A DNA stretch of 14,146 nt, taken from Candidatus Hydrogenedens sp. (lineage in GTDB: Bacteria; Hydrogenedentota; Hydrogenedentia; Hydrogenedentales; Hydrogenedentaceae). Made by a program: the position numbers and the translations under genes. Location of the stretch: contig DAOSUS010000049.1 of assembly GCA_035378955.1 (NCBI GenBank), forward strand, positions 1 through 14,146. Reading direction: 5' to 3'. Of the stretch, positions 6,728 through 14,146 are shown piece by piece (the first letter of the stretch is position 1; every line of letters starts with the position of its first letter). The notes under the pieces were generated by a model. That model did no database searches and had not been told where the DNA came from. It saw nothing but the letters and a program-made list of their open reading frames with translations.

Positions 6728-9700
6728 TTATTCAATCCATTGTTGAACCGATTTTAATGTTTCCAAATAAAATTGATGAACTTCTTTCTTTAAGTTTTTT
6801 AAATATTCCATAGGTGTTGGCGTAAATTGGATTTCAGGTAGTAATTGAGGGAGGAGGGAAATTGTTTCATCTGATAAGGTGGAACTACGAACACCTGTAA
6901 ACAAACGGTAGCGATTTAATATTTGCAAATAAATTCCAAAGGTCTTCTTTAAAAATTGCCACTTCTCTTTATGTTCAGGCAAAATATCTGTCAAAATATT
7001 TAAAGCATTGATAACCGAAGAAGTTGCTAATTCAGGACACTGTTCTATCTTTAATCTTTGCCACCAGCGAACAATATATTCTAATTCAGCAGTTCCTCCT
7101 TCCGATTTTTTCAAGTTATTCGGACTTGTTTGTTGAACCATTTTTTGTCGTATATTCTCGCTTTTCTGGACATCTTCTCTGGATATAGGGAAATAAAAAG
7201 CCAACTTAGTAAGTATTTTTGATATATCCGTAGTCATTACACCTTGTTCAAAGATAATGCGGGCTTTCATTAATGCCATTTTTTCCCAGATGTCTGCTTC
7301 ATGTTCATAGTATTCTTTTAATTGGTTCCAATTGATTGCCAAAACTCCTTTGGAACCATAGGGACGTAATCGGGCATCAATATCATACAAAATTCCGAAA
7401 CGGGTAGGTTCTTTAAGTTTTTTAATAATTCGTGATGATACATCTGCAAAATACTCAGAAGGACTAATGGAGGTAGTATCTATTTTATCAGTAGAATTGA
7501 TATGTTCATCATCATAAACGAATATTAAATCAAGGTCGCTGCCAAAGGTCATTTCTCCACCACCAATCTTACCTAAACCTATTACCGCAAAGGGAAATGG
7601 GCTTGTTCCATATTTCTGTTTTGTCTCTTCCAGAGATACAATTGCTATATCCTGTAATATCACTTTAGATAAAAGGGTGAGTTGTTCGCAGACTTCGGCA
7701 ATAGTGAATTTTCCCAGTAAATCACCTAATGCAATTCGTAACCATTCGGAATCTTTTAGCCGATAATGAGCGGATTCTGGAAATGCAGATTTTTTTAACT
7801 CTTGTAACGAAAAATTTAAATAATCTGTATTAACTCTTTGTCCGATTAGTTCTCCTTGAAGGAACACTTCTATGATTCCAGGTTCTTTTATCCATATATT
7901 GGATAAAGCAGGAGCGCGAGTGGTCAATGTAACAAAAAAAGAACAGAGGTTGTGATTTTCTTTGAGGAAAGAATAGATAACACCCGGAATTTTTATCTGT
8001 GATAATTGGGAGAAGAATTGTGCCAGAGATTTGTCTGGAGAATTAGTTTTACGGAACTCTTCACATAAATAAGGAACAATTTCTATAAAACTTTCGCGAA
8101 CATGTAAGGAATGAGGTGAATCTTCAGGACCATTTGCCAATAGTCGAAAAATATCTCGTGCTGAATTTACATCCTTAAAGCCGAATTCTTTTAGTTTGTT
8201 TAATCCTTCTTTTCCATCGGACTGGGAACTTGTTAAATCGTAAACCCATAGATGACCTGATGCTTTAACGGCGATAAATTGTTCTAATATATTTCGAACT
8301 TCTTGCGTTTTTTCTTTATATACACGCCAAAAGGCTTCCCCTGAAATATAACCCAATCGGCGGGCAAATTCATCTAATTCTTTCGGGTCCTGGGGTAAAG
8401 CATGTTTTTGTGTTCCGTGTTCAATCTGGAGGCGATGTTCTACTTCTCTTAAAAAACAATAATTTCTTATCAAAGTTTCGGCGTCGAAAGGCTTTAAGTA
8501 ATTATTTGCCATTAATTTGTAAATGACATCAATGGTATTGGTAATTCTTAGTTCGGGTTTTCTGCCCCCATTTAATAACTGGAGCAATTGAACCGTAAAT
8601 TCAATATCTCTAATTCCTCCCTTGCCTAATTTCACTTCGTAGTTGGTTTGTCCTTGTTCTGCTACTTGTTTTTCTGCCATCAATTTTGTCTGATGTATAT
8701 CATCCAATGTTTTATCATCAAAAAATTTCGGAAAAATAAAAGGCCGCATCATTTCTAAAAATTCATTTCCCAGTTCTATATCAGCGGCACAGGGTCTGCA
8801 TTTTACTAATGCCTGCCGTTCCCATGCACGCCCATATTGATAATAGTATTCCACAGAATTTTCAAGGCTTTCTGCTAAAGCACCCACTTTGCCATAAGGT
8901 CGCAATCGCATGTCCACACGGTAAATCTGACCTTCTTCGGTATGTTCCGATAAAAATTTAATAATTTGTTCCCCCAATTTGCAGAAAAATTCACGATTGG
9001 TAATTTGTCCTTTATGACCTCCACTTGTTTCTCCATCGCCATCGTAGATGAATAATAAATCAATATCTGAACTAAAATTAAGTTCTCTGCCTCCTAATTT
9101 CCCCAAACCCAATATAACAAAACTTGATGGTGATTTTTCTCCTTTTTCTATATCATGTTTTATGGGGGTTCCGTATTGTTGTTTTAAGTAGGTTGAGAGT
9201 AAATAAAAGCATAATTCGAGATGTGCATCGGCAAGATTCGAAAGGTCTTCGGTGATGGATTTAACTTCCTGGTGTTCTACAATGTCCCGAGTAGTAATAC
9301 GGAGAAGTGCTTTCTTGTGAAGTTGTCGGAAATGTATCATGATTTTCCTTAAATTCCAATCATTACCTTCGAAAAGATGATTGCTCTGAAGAAGGCTTAT
9401 TATTTCGGAAGGGGAACTAATTTTAGAGTAGTCATAACCAAAATACAATAGCCATTCTTGTTTTGTTAAAGCACGGGAAAGAGTTTGCGAAGATAAGATT
9501 TCGTCTGCATATTCGGGATGGTGAATAAGAGTATCGGTAACAAATGGGCTTTGTGAAAATATTCTTTCAAAAAATCGCAAGTATTTTGGGGTTCGTAAGT
9601 ATTTGAATATATGTGTTTCGACAGGTGGAGGTAAATTTTTCAGGTATTGAGTAAAAGCAACGATTACGCGTTCAGGATTAGATGTTTCGTGGAGAAGTAA

Positions 9701-9802
9701 TTCCAATTGGGTTTGCCATTCCTGAATAGGGATAGATGATAAGTAGTTCCAATCTTCTATAATACCTTCGGACAATCTATTTAATATATTTTTGCTTTCC
9801 AT
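6728..9802 (-). CDS. glnE: Bifunctional glutamine synthetase adenylyltransferase/deadenylyltransferase
   Basis: A cytoplasmic enzyme that attaches AMP to, or removes it from, a Tyr of glutamine synthetase, setting ammonia assimilation in response to glutamine and PII proteins. The two-halved GlnE structure is clear. The N-terminal nucleotidyltransferase has GLGKLGGRE (232-240), metal-binding SDID (245-248) and DMRLRPYG (297-304), then KGGIRDIEF (394-402) of the following helical domain. The C-terminal one has GLGKIGGGE (742-750), SDLD (755-758) and DARLRPYG (809-816), then EGGTAELEY (901-909). Both catalytic sites look intact. At 1024 residues it is somewhat longer than the 946 of E. coli. 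It lies 11 bp after the glycerate kinase and has no Shine-Dalgarno sequence, so translation may be coupled to the upstream gene. glnA and glnB are not in the window. Confidence 0.95.
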   Translation of the reverse strand: MESKNILNRLSEGIIEDWNYLSSIPIQEWQTQLELLLHETSNPERVIVAFTQYLKNLPPPVETHIFKYLRTPKYLRFFERIFSQSPFVTDTLIHHPEYADEILSSQTLSRALTKQEWLLYFGYDYSKISSPSEIISLLQSNHLFEGNDWNLRKIMIHFRQLHKKALLRITTRDIVEHQEVKSITEDLSNLADAHLELCFYLLSTYLKQQYGTPIKHDIEKGEKSPSSFVILGLGKLGGRELNFSSDIDLLFIYDGDGETSGGHKGQITNREFFCKLGEQIIKFLSEHTEEGQIYRVDMRLRPYGKVGALAESLENSVEYYYQYGRAWERQALVKCRPCAADIELGNEFLEMMRPFIFPKFFDDKTLDDIHQTKLMAEKQVAEQGQTNYEVKLGKGGIRDIEFTVQLLQLLNGGRKPELRITNTIDVIYKLMANNYLKPFDAETLIRNYCFLREVEHRLQIEHGTQKHALPQDPKELDEFARRLGYISGEAFWRVYKEKTQEVRNILEQFIAVKASGHLWVYDLTSSQSDGKEGLNKLKEFGFKDVNSARDIFRLLANGPEDSPHSLHVRESFIEIVPYLCEEFRKTNSPDKSLAQFFSQLSQIKIPGVIYSFLKENHNLCSFFVTLTTRAPALSNIWIKEPGIIEVFLQGELIGQRVNTDYLNFSLQELKKSAFPESAHYRLKDSEWLRIALGDLLGKFTIAEVCEQLTLLSKVILQDIAIVSLEETKQKYGTSPFPFAVIGLGKIGGGEMTFGSDLDLIFVYDDEHINSTDKIDTTSISPSEYFADVSSRIIKKLKEPTRFGILYDIDARLRPYGSKGVLAINWNQLKEYYEHEADIWEKMALMKARIIFEQGVMTTDISKILTKLAFYFPISREDVQKSENIRQKMVQQTSPNNLKKSEGGTAELEYIVRWWQRLKIEQCPELATSSVINALNILTDILPEHKEKWQFLKKTFGIYLQILNRYRLFTGVRSSTLSDETISLLPQLLPEIQFTPTPMEYLKNLKKEVHQFYLETLKSVQQWIE

Positions 9803-9813
9803 ATTTTTACAAA

Positions 9814-10971
9814 TTATTTTTTAATTTTAGTTCTATGGTAATAAAAAAGTTTTGCTATTTGTTCGCTTGTTCGTAGGATATTGATGGAAGTATTTTTTAA
9901 CATTTCTTTTTTTGATGTTTCTCCAGTAGAAATAGGGAAAATAGCAACATTTGCTTTTGTCCGACAAGCATCCCAACCTTTTCCCAATCTCCCAACAAGT
10001 ATAATGACCATTTTATTATACTTTTGAGCAAGGGTTAGAATTTCACCTACAACCTTACCAGAAAAACTCTGGTGGTCTAATTGTCCTTCTCCTGTAATAA
10101 TTAAGTCAACAGAAGTAAGTTTATGGGTTAAATTAGCAGTTTGGGCTATCCATTGGAAACCGGGAACAAAGTTACCGAAGGCAAAAGCAAATAAAGCCCC
10201 TCCCATTCCTCCTGCAGAACCGCTACCGGGTTGTTTTTGAACATCTACTTTCAAATCTCGCTTTATGATATGGGCAAAGTTTCTAAGGGCTTTGTCTACA
10301 ACAGGACATATTTCTTTTTTTAGTCCTTTTTGAGGACCGTAAACAAATGTAGCCCCATGGGGACCGTAATAAGGATTTTTAACATCACTGGCTATGATAA
10401 TGGTAGTGTTTTTAATTTGCTCATAGTAACGGGTATTTTTTATACATGTAAGATTTTGTAGTTCTAAAGGTCCTTTCCCAATGGGTTTTCCCTGAGTATT
10501 GAGGAGTTGATAACCCAAAGCCTGTGCAATACCTGCTCCCCCATCGTTAATACCAGACCCACCTAAACCTAAAACAATTTGTCTCGCCCCTTTATGAATG
10601 GCATGTAAAATAACCTCGCCTACACCATAACTGGTAAAAATTTCTGGCTTCCGTTTACCCGGGGGAACAAGATGAAGCCCAACAATCTCTGCTGTTTCTA
10701 TAATAGCCGTTTTTGGCTGTGTAAGCCAGCCATATTTGATTTTTCTTTTTTTGCCCATCAAATCGGTAACAACTGTGGTGAAGTATTTTATATTTAAACT
10801 CACGGATATGGCATTTAGAAATCCCTCTCCCCCATCAGAAAGAGGACATATAATCAACTCGCTTTCTGGATTAATATTTTTCCATCCCTCTGCGATTGAT
10901 TTTGCAACCTTTGTAGTATCCAAGGACTCTTTGAATGAATCTGGAGCAATAAGAACTTTCAATCTTGCCAT
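9814..10971 (-). CDS. glxK: Glycerate 2-kinase (GlxK/GarK type)
   Basis: Phosphorylates D-glycerate, giving 2-phosphoglycerate in the GarK/GlxK family, and so feeds glyoxylate-, serine- or sugar-acid-derived carbon into lower glycolysis. The 385-residue length is typical. Conserved blocks in order are APDSFKES (9-16), SDGGEG (45-50), GLGGSGINDGGAG (135-147), SDVKNPYYGPHGA (195-207), PGSGSAGGMG (248-257) and TGEGQLDHQSFSGK (293-306). It is cytoplasmic and has no membrane segment. The ATG at 10971 has AAAGG 9 bases upstream. It is first in a leftward pair with glnE. No glyoxylate or sugar-acid genes are next to it, so the substrate source is unclear. The garK versus glxK symbol is a family-level choice. 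Confidence 0.9.
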   Translation of the reverse strand: MARLKVLIAPDSFKESLDTTKVAKSIAEGWKNINPESELIICPLSDGGEGFLNAISVSLNIKYFTTVVTDLMGKKRKIKYGWLTQPKTAIIETAEIVGLHLVPPGKRKPEIFTSYGVGEVILHAIHKGARQIVLGLGGSGINDGGAGIAQALGYQLLNTQGKPIGKGPLELQNLTCIKNTRYYEQIKNTTIIIASDVKNPYYGPHGATFVYGPQKGLKKEICPVVDKALRNFAHIIKRDLKVDVQKQPGSGSAGGMGGALFAFAFGNFVPGFQWIAQTANLTHKLTSVDLIITGEGQLDHQSFSGKVVGEILTLAQKYNKMVIILVGRLGKGWDACRTKANVAIFPISTGETSKKEMLKNTSINILRTSEQIAKLFYYHRTKIKK

Positions 10972-11000
10972 TTTCTTTTACCTTTGTACGAGAATGAATA

Positions 11001-11030
11001 TGTATATTATTACAAACTGCTATTGAACAA
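11001..11030 (-). promoter_or_regulatory. Candidate leftward promoter of glycerate kinase-glnE
   Basis: On the minus strand TTGTTC (+ coordinates 11025-11030), 18 bp, then TATACA (11001-11006), placed 30 bp before the kinase ATG. Matches to consensus are moderate and the region is AT-rich. Confidence 0.35.
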
Positions 11031-11062
11031 AAAATAAATTTTTGAATTGTTAAAACAGCAAT

Positions 11063-11091
11063 TTCAAGAGTGTAGGAAAATATGATATAAT
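11063..11091 (+). promoter_or_regulatory. Extended -10 promoter of greA-carB
   Basis: A perfect TATAAT (11086-11091) is preceded by TGA, giving an extended -10 element. TTCAAG (11063-11068) is a weak -35 at 17-bp spacing. The predicted start near 11098 leaves a leader of about 70 bases before greA. The leader shows no clear attenuator or riboswitch. Confidence 0.6.
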
Positions 11092-11167
11092 TCCTGCAAT
11101 TTAAAAGTGTATAAATTTTTGTTTTGGGCGTAAATATTAACCCTACGAAATAAGGTAGGATAAGTGT

Positions 11168-11641
11168 ATGGAACCAATTTATATTACTGAAGAAGGTCTA
11201 CAAAAGTTGCGAGAAGAATTAGCAGAATTAAACAAACAAAAGATTAAATTATCAGAAGTAATAGCGTATGCCCGTTCTTTGGGTGATTTGAGTGAAAATG
11301 CGGAATATCATGCTGCAAAGCATGAGCAGGGGCTTTTAATGGCGAAAATCAATGATATTGAAGATAAAATTGCACGGGCTGTAATTATTGATACCACACA
11401 AATGGACACATCCGAAGTGAGGTTAGGAGTAAGTGTGCGTGTGCTAAATGAAAAGTTAAGAAAAGAAATTACTTACACCATAGTAAGTCCTGTGGAAGCG
11501 GATTTATCGTCGGGTAAATTATCAACACAATCACCCGTGGGTCAGGCATTGTTAGGGAAAAAAGTTGGGGATGTAGTTGAAGTAAATGTTCCCGCAGGAA
11601 CATTGCGACTTAAAGTTCTTGAAATTTTACCTTCACAATAA
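11168..11641 (+). CDS. greA: Transcription elongation factor GreA
   Basis: Rescues backtracked RNA polymerase by reaching through the secondary channel and stimulating cleavage of the transcript's 3' end. At 157 residues it matches the E. coli protein (158). The N-terminal coiled coil (about 1-75) carries LGDLSENAEYHAAK (38-51); Asp40 and Glu43 are the acidic tip residues that help bind the catalytic metal. The C-terminal FKBP-like domain includes SPVGQALLGKKVGD (124-137). The start is supported by AAGGTAGGA (about 11152-11160) before the ATG. carB follows after 17 bp, so the two are probably cotranscribed. In many Proteobacteria greA instead follows carB. Confidence 0.96.
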   Translation: MEPIYITEEGLQKLREELAELNKQKIKLSEVIAYARSLGDLSENAEYHAAKHEQGLLMAKINDIEDKIARAVIIDTTQMDTSEVRLGVSVRVLNEKLRKEITYTIVSPVEADLSSGKLSTQSPVGQALLGKKVGDVVEVNVPAGTLRLKVLEILPSQ

Positions 11642-11658
11642 TCTTAAGGAATATTTTG

Positions 11659-14146
11659 ATGCCCAAAAGAAATGACATTAAAAAGATAATGATTATAGGT
11701 TCGGGCCCTATTGTTATTGGGCAGGCATGCGAATTCGATTATTCTGGAACACAGGCATGTAAGGCGTTGCGGGAAGAAGGTTATGAAGTTATATTGGTGA
11801 ACAGCAATCCGGCTACGATTATGACAGACCCAGAAATGGCAGATAGCACTTATATTGAACCGTTAACTGTTCCCTTTCTGGAAAAGATAATTGAACGAGA
11901 GAAACCGGATGCTTTACTTCCTACAGTAGGAGGACAAACAGGACTTAATTTATCCGTTGCGTTGGCGGATGCAGGGATATTAGAAAAATATGGCGTTCAG
12001 ATGATAGGTGCTAATGCACAAACAATAAAAAAAGCAGAAGACCGTGGCTTATTTAAAGAGGCAATGATTCATTGTGGGCTGGAGGTACCGCGTAGTCTGG
12101 TTGTCCATCACATTGATGAGGCAATGGGGTTCGGAGGAGAGATTAATTATTCTGCGGTAATTCGTCCTGCGTTTACATTAGGCGGGACGGGAGCAGGATT
12201 ATCTTTCAACAAGGATGAATATGTGTCGGCTATTCAAAAAGGATTGGAGGCAAGTCCGATTCATGAAGTTTTAGTAGAAGAGTCCGTTATCGGCTGGAAA
12301 GAATATGAATTAGAAGTAATGCGAGATTTAAAGGATAATGTAGTTATTGTATGTCCAATTGAGAATGTAGACCCGATGGGCGTTCATACAGGTGATAGTG
12401 TTACCGTTGCACCGGCACAGACACTGACGGATAAAGAATACCAGATAATGCGAAATGCGGCAATTGCCATTATGCGGGAAATTGGTGTGGATACGGGAGG
12501 GTCTAATGTTCAGTTTGCTGTTCACCCTCAAACAGGACGAATGGTGGTTATAGAGATGAATCCACGCGTATCGCGAAGTTCTGCATTGGCTTCTAAAGCG
12601 ACCGGATTCCCAATAGCGAAAATTGCGGCAAAATTGGCTGTTGGCTATACTCTGGATGAAATACCTAATGATATTACCAAAGAGACACCTGCTTGTTTTG
12701 AACCCACGATTGACTATGTGGTTACAAAAATACCGCGTTGGGCTTTTGAAAAATTTTCAGGTGCAGAACCAATATTAACGGTTCAAATGAAAAGCGTTGG
12801 TGAAACAATGAGCATTGGAAGAACATTTAAAGAATCACTCCAAAAAGCCATACGCGGATTGGAAATTGGTAGGTTTGGTTTCGGTGGAGATGGGAAAGCA
12901 AAGCCTCTCACAAAAGAACCCCATTCACAAGTAGAAAAAGACGCCCTTTTGCGGGCTTTACGAACACCATCACCTCATCGGTATTTACATTTAGCGGAAG
13001 CTATTCGACTTGGAGCCACTGTTGAGGAGTTGCATGAAATAACAAAAATTGACCCGTGGTTTATCCGTCAGATGGAAGAGATTGTGGAGGAGGAAAAGAA
13101 TTTAATTGAATTATCTCCCGAAATCAATTCTTACATCAATACTAACTCCAAAGAAGCAAAGAAAAAAGAATTTCTAACAAAAAGGATAAAAAAAGCCAAG
13201 CAATATGGTTTTTCAGATTATCAGCTAGCAAGATATTGGAAGTTAAATGAATTAAATGTAAGAAATTTACGGAAAGAATTGGGGATTGTTACAACTTATC
13301 GGCTTGTAGATACATGTGCGGCTGAATTTGAGGCCTATACTCCCTATTATTATTCAACTTATGAAGATGAGGATGAAGTGCAACTTGCCAATAAACCGCG
13401 AATAATCATTTTGGGAGGCGGACCAAATCGAATTGGACAGGGAATTGAGTTTGACTACTGCTGTGTGCATGCGGTTTTTGCTCTCAGAGATATAGGATAC
13501 GAAGCCATTATGGTGAATTGTAATCCAGAAACTGTCTCCACAGATTATGATACATCCGACCGTTTATTTTTTGAACCGGTAACATTTGAAGATGTAATGA
13601 ATATCATTGAGCGGGTTCAGCCTCAGGGGGTTATCGTTCAATTCGGTGGACAAACTCCGTTGAACATAGCCCAACAATTAGAAAAGGCAGGTGCTCCGAT
13701 TATTGGCACATCTGCATGGAATATTGCCCGTGCAGAAGACCGCAAACTTTTCCGTGAAGTGGTGGAGAAACTGAATCTTTTGCAACCGGAAAACGATACA
13801 GCCCGTTCGTTTGAAGAGGCTTTGCAAATTGCAGAACGGATTGGCTATCCCGTAGTAGTAAGACCTTCTTTTGTATTAGGGGGTCGAGCTATGGAGATTG
13901 TCTATGACACAAATGCACTTCAAAGGTATATGGAATATGCCGTAGAGGCATCGCCAGAACATCCCATATTAATTGATAAATTTTTAGAGGATGCTATAGA
14001 AATTGATGTGGACGCTATAGCAGATGGAGAACGGGTCATTATCGGTGGCATCATGCAACATATTGAAGAGGCCGGGGTTCACTCTGGCGATAGTGCTTGT
14101 ATTTTACCTCCTTATGATTTACCTGCCGATATAATTGAAACGATTA
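11659..14146 (+). CDS. carB: Carbamoyl-phosphate synthase large subunit, C-terminus cut by window edge
   Basis: Makes carbamoyl phosphate from bicarbonate, two ATP and ammonia delivered by the glutaminase subunit CarA, for pyrimidine and arginine synthesis. The visible 829 residues begin MPKRNDIKKIMIIGSGPI. The first ATP-grasp half shows RPAFTLGGTGAG (169-180), HTGDSVTVAPAQ (243-254), Gln285, and EMNPRVSRSSA (299-309), with Glu299 and Asn301 as metal ligands at the same numbers as E. coli. The linker holds DPWF and VDTCAAEF. The second half starts near 579 with ILGGGPNRIGQGIEFDY and contains RPSFVLGG and HSGDSACILPP. The last 240 or so residues, including the MGS-like allosteric domain, lie outside the window. 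The frame has no stop. TAAGGA gives a ribosome site 8 bases before the ATG. carA is not adjacent on the visible side. Confidence 0.96.
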   Translation, partial: MPKRNDIKKIMIIGSGPIVIGQACEFDYSGTQACKALREEGYEVILVNSNPATIMTDPEMADSTYIEPLTVPFLEKIIEREKPDALLPTVGGQTGLNLSVALADAGILEKYGVQMIGANAQTIKKAEDRGLFKEAMIHCGLEVPRSLVVHHIDEAMGFGGEINYSAVIRPAFTLGGTGAGLSFNKDEYVSAIQKGLEASPIHEVLVEESVIGWKEYELEVMRDLKDNVVIVCPIENVDPMGVHTGDSVTVAPAQTLTDKEYQIMRNAAIAIMREIGVDTGGSNVQFAVHPQTGRMVVIEMNPRVSRSSALASKATGFPIAKIAAKLAVGYTLDEIPNDITKETPACFEPTIDYVVTKIPRWAFEKFSGAEPILTVQMKSVGETMSIGRTFKESLQKAIRGLEIGRFGFGGDGKAKPLTKEPHSQVEKDALLRALRTPSPHRYLHLAEAIRLGATVEELHEITKIDPWFIRQMEEIVEEEKNLIELSPEINSYINTNSKEAKKKEFLTKRIKKAKQYGFSDYQLARYWKLNELNVRNLRKELGIVTTYRLVDTCAAEFEAYTPYYYSTYEDEDEVQLANKPRIIILGGGPNRIGQGIEFDYCCVHAVFALRDIGYEAIMVNCNPETVSTDYDTSDRLFFEPVTFEDVMNIIERVQPQGVIVQFGGQTPLNIAQQLEKAGAPIIGTSAWNIARAEDRKLFREVVEKLNLLQPENDTARSFEEALQIAERIGYPVVVRPSFVLGGRAMEIVYDTNALQRYMEYAVEASPEHPILIDKFLEDAIEIDVDAIADGERVIIGGIMQHIEEAGVHSGDSACILPPYDLPADIIETI

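Noticed and set aside
6721..6737. GATTG/CAATC hairpin between the convergent propeller gene and glnE as a shared terminator
   Set aside because: The 5-bp stem is AT-rich, has no T run on either side and overlaps the glnE stop codon.
8167..9802. Idea that glnE is a fusion of two separate genes
   Set aside because: Two related nucleotidyltransferase halves are the normal design of GlnE; the frame is continuous and motif order is standard.
12328..12531. 67-codon minus-strand ORF inside carB
   Set aside because: It lies opposite strongly conserved CarB sequence (HTGDSV to the EMNPR region) and has no start signal.

Overview
The window is an AT-rich bacterial chromosomal segment holding mostly core genes. 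There are seven complete genes, an eighth (carB) cut by the right edge, and about 700 bp at the left edge with no gene I can name. No tRNA, rRNA, CRISPR array, insertion sequence or phage gene is visible. GlnE, ClpP, GreA and CarB fit a free-living bacterium. Two large GT-C membrane glycosyltransferases and a membrane-anchored beta-propeller protein suggest surface or envelope glycan chemistry. I cannot name the phylum from sequence alone. An uncultured diderm lineage, for example around PVC/Hydrogenedentes, is only a guess.

Layout. Positions 1-712 hold a dense set of inverted repeats (1-300), a near-consensus leftward promoter (213-242) and a possible gene start or structured leader running off the left edge. 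Positions 713-4718 carry two tandem leftward paralogous GT-C glycosyltransferases. They are divergent from clpP (4832-5419), whose catalytic Asp position is Asn. A sialidase-like (BNR) protein with an N-terminal anchor follows at 5507-6703. Convergent to it is a leftward pair, glycerate 2-kinase (9814-10971) then glnE (6728-9802), separated by 11 bp. At the right, greA (11168-11641) and carB (11659 to the edge) form a rightward pair behind a good extended -10 promoter.

How the genes relate. glnE adjusts glutamine synthetase activity, and CarB consumes glutamine-derived nitrogen for pyrimidines and arginine; they belong to separate transcription units here. The glycosyltransferases probably modify an extracytoplasmic polymer using lipid-linked sugars. 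I see no clear new multi-gene system. The points most worth a second look are the Asn-triad ClpP, the inverted-repeat cluster at the left edge, and the divergent duplicated glycosyltransferases.
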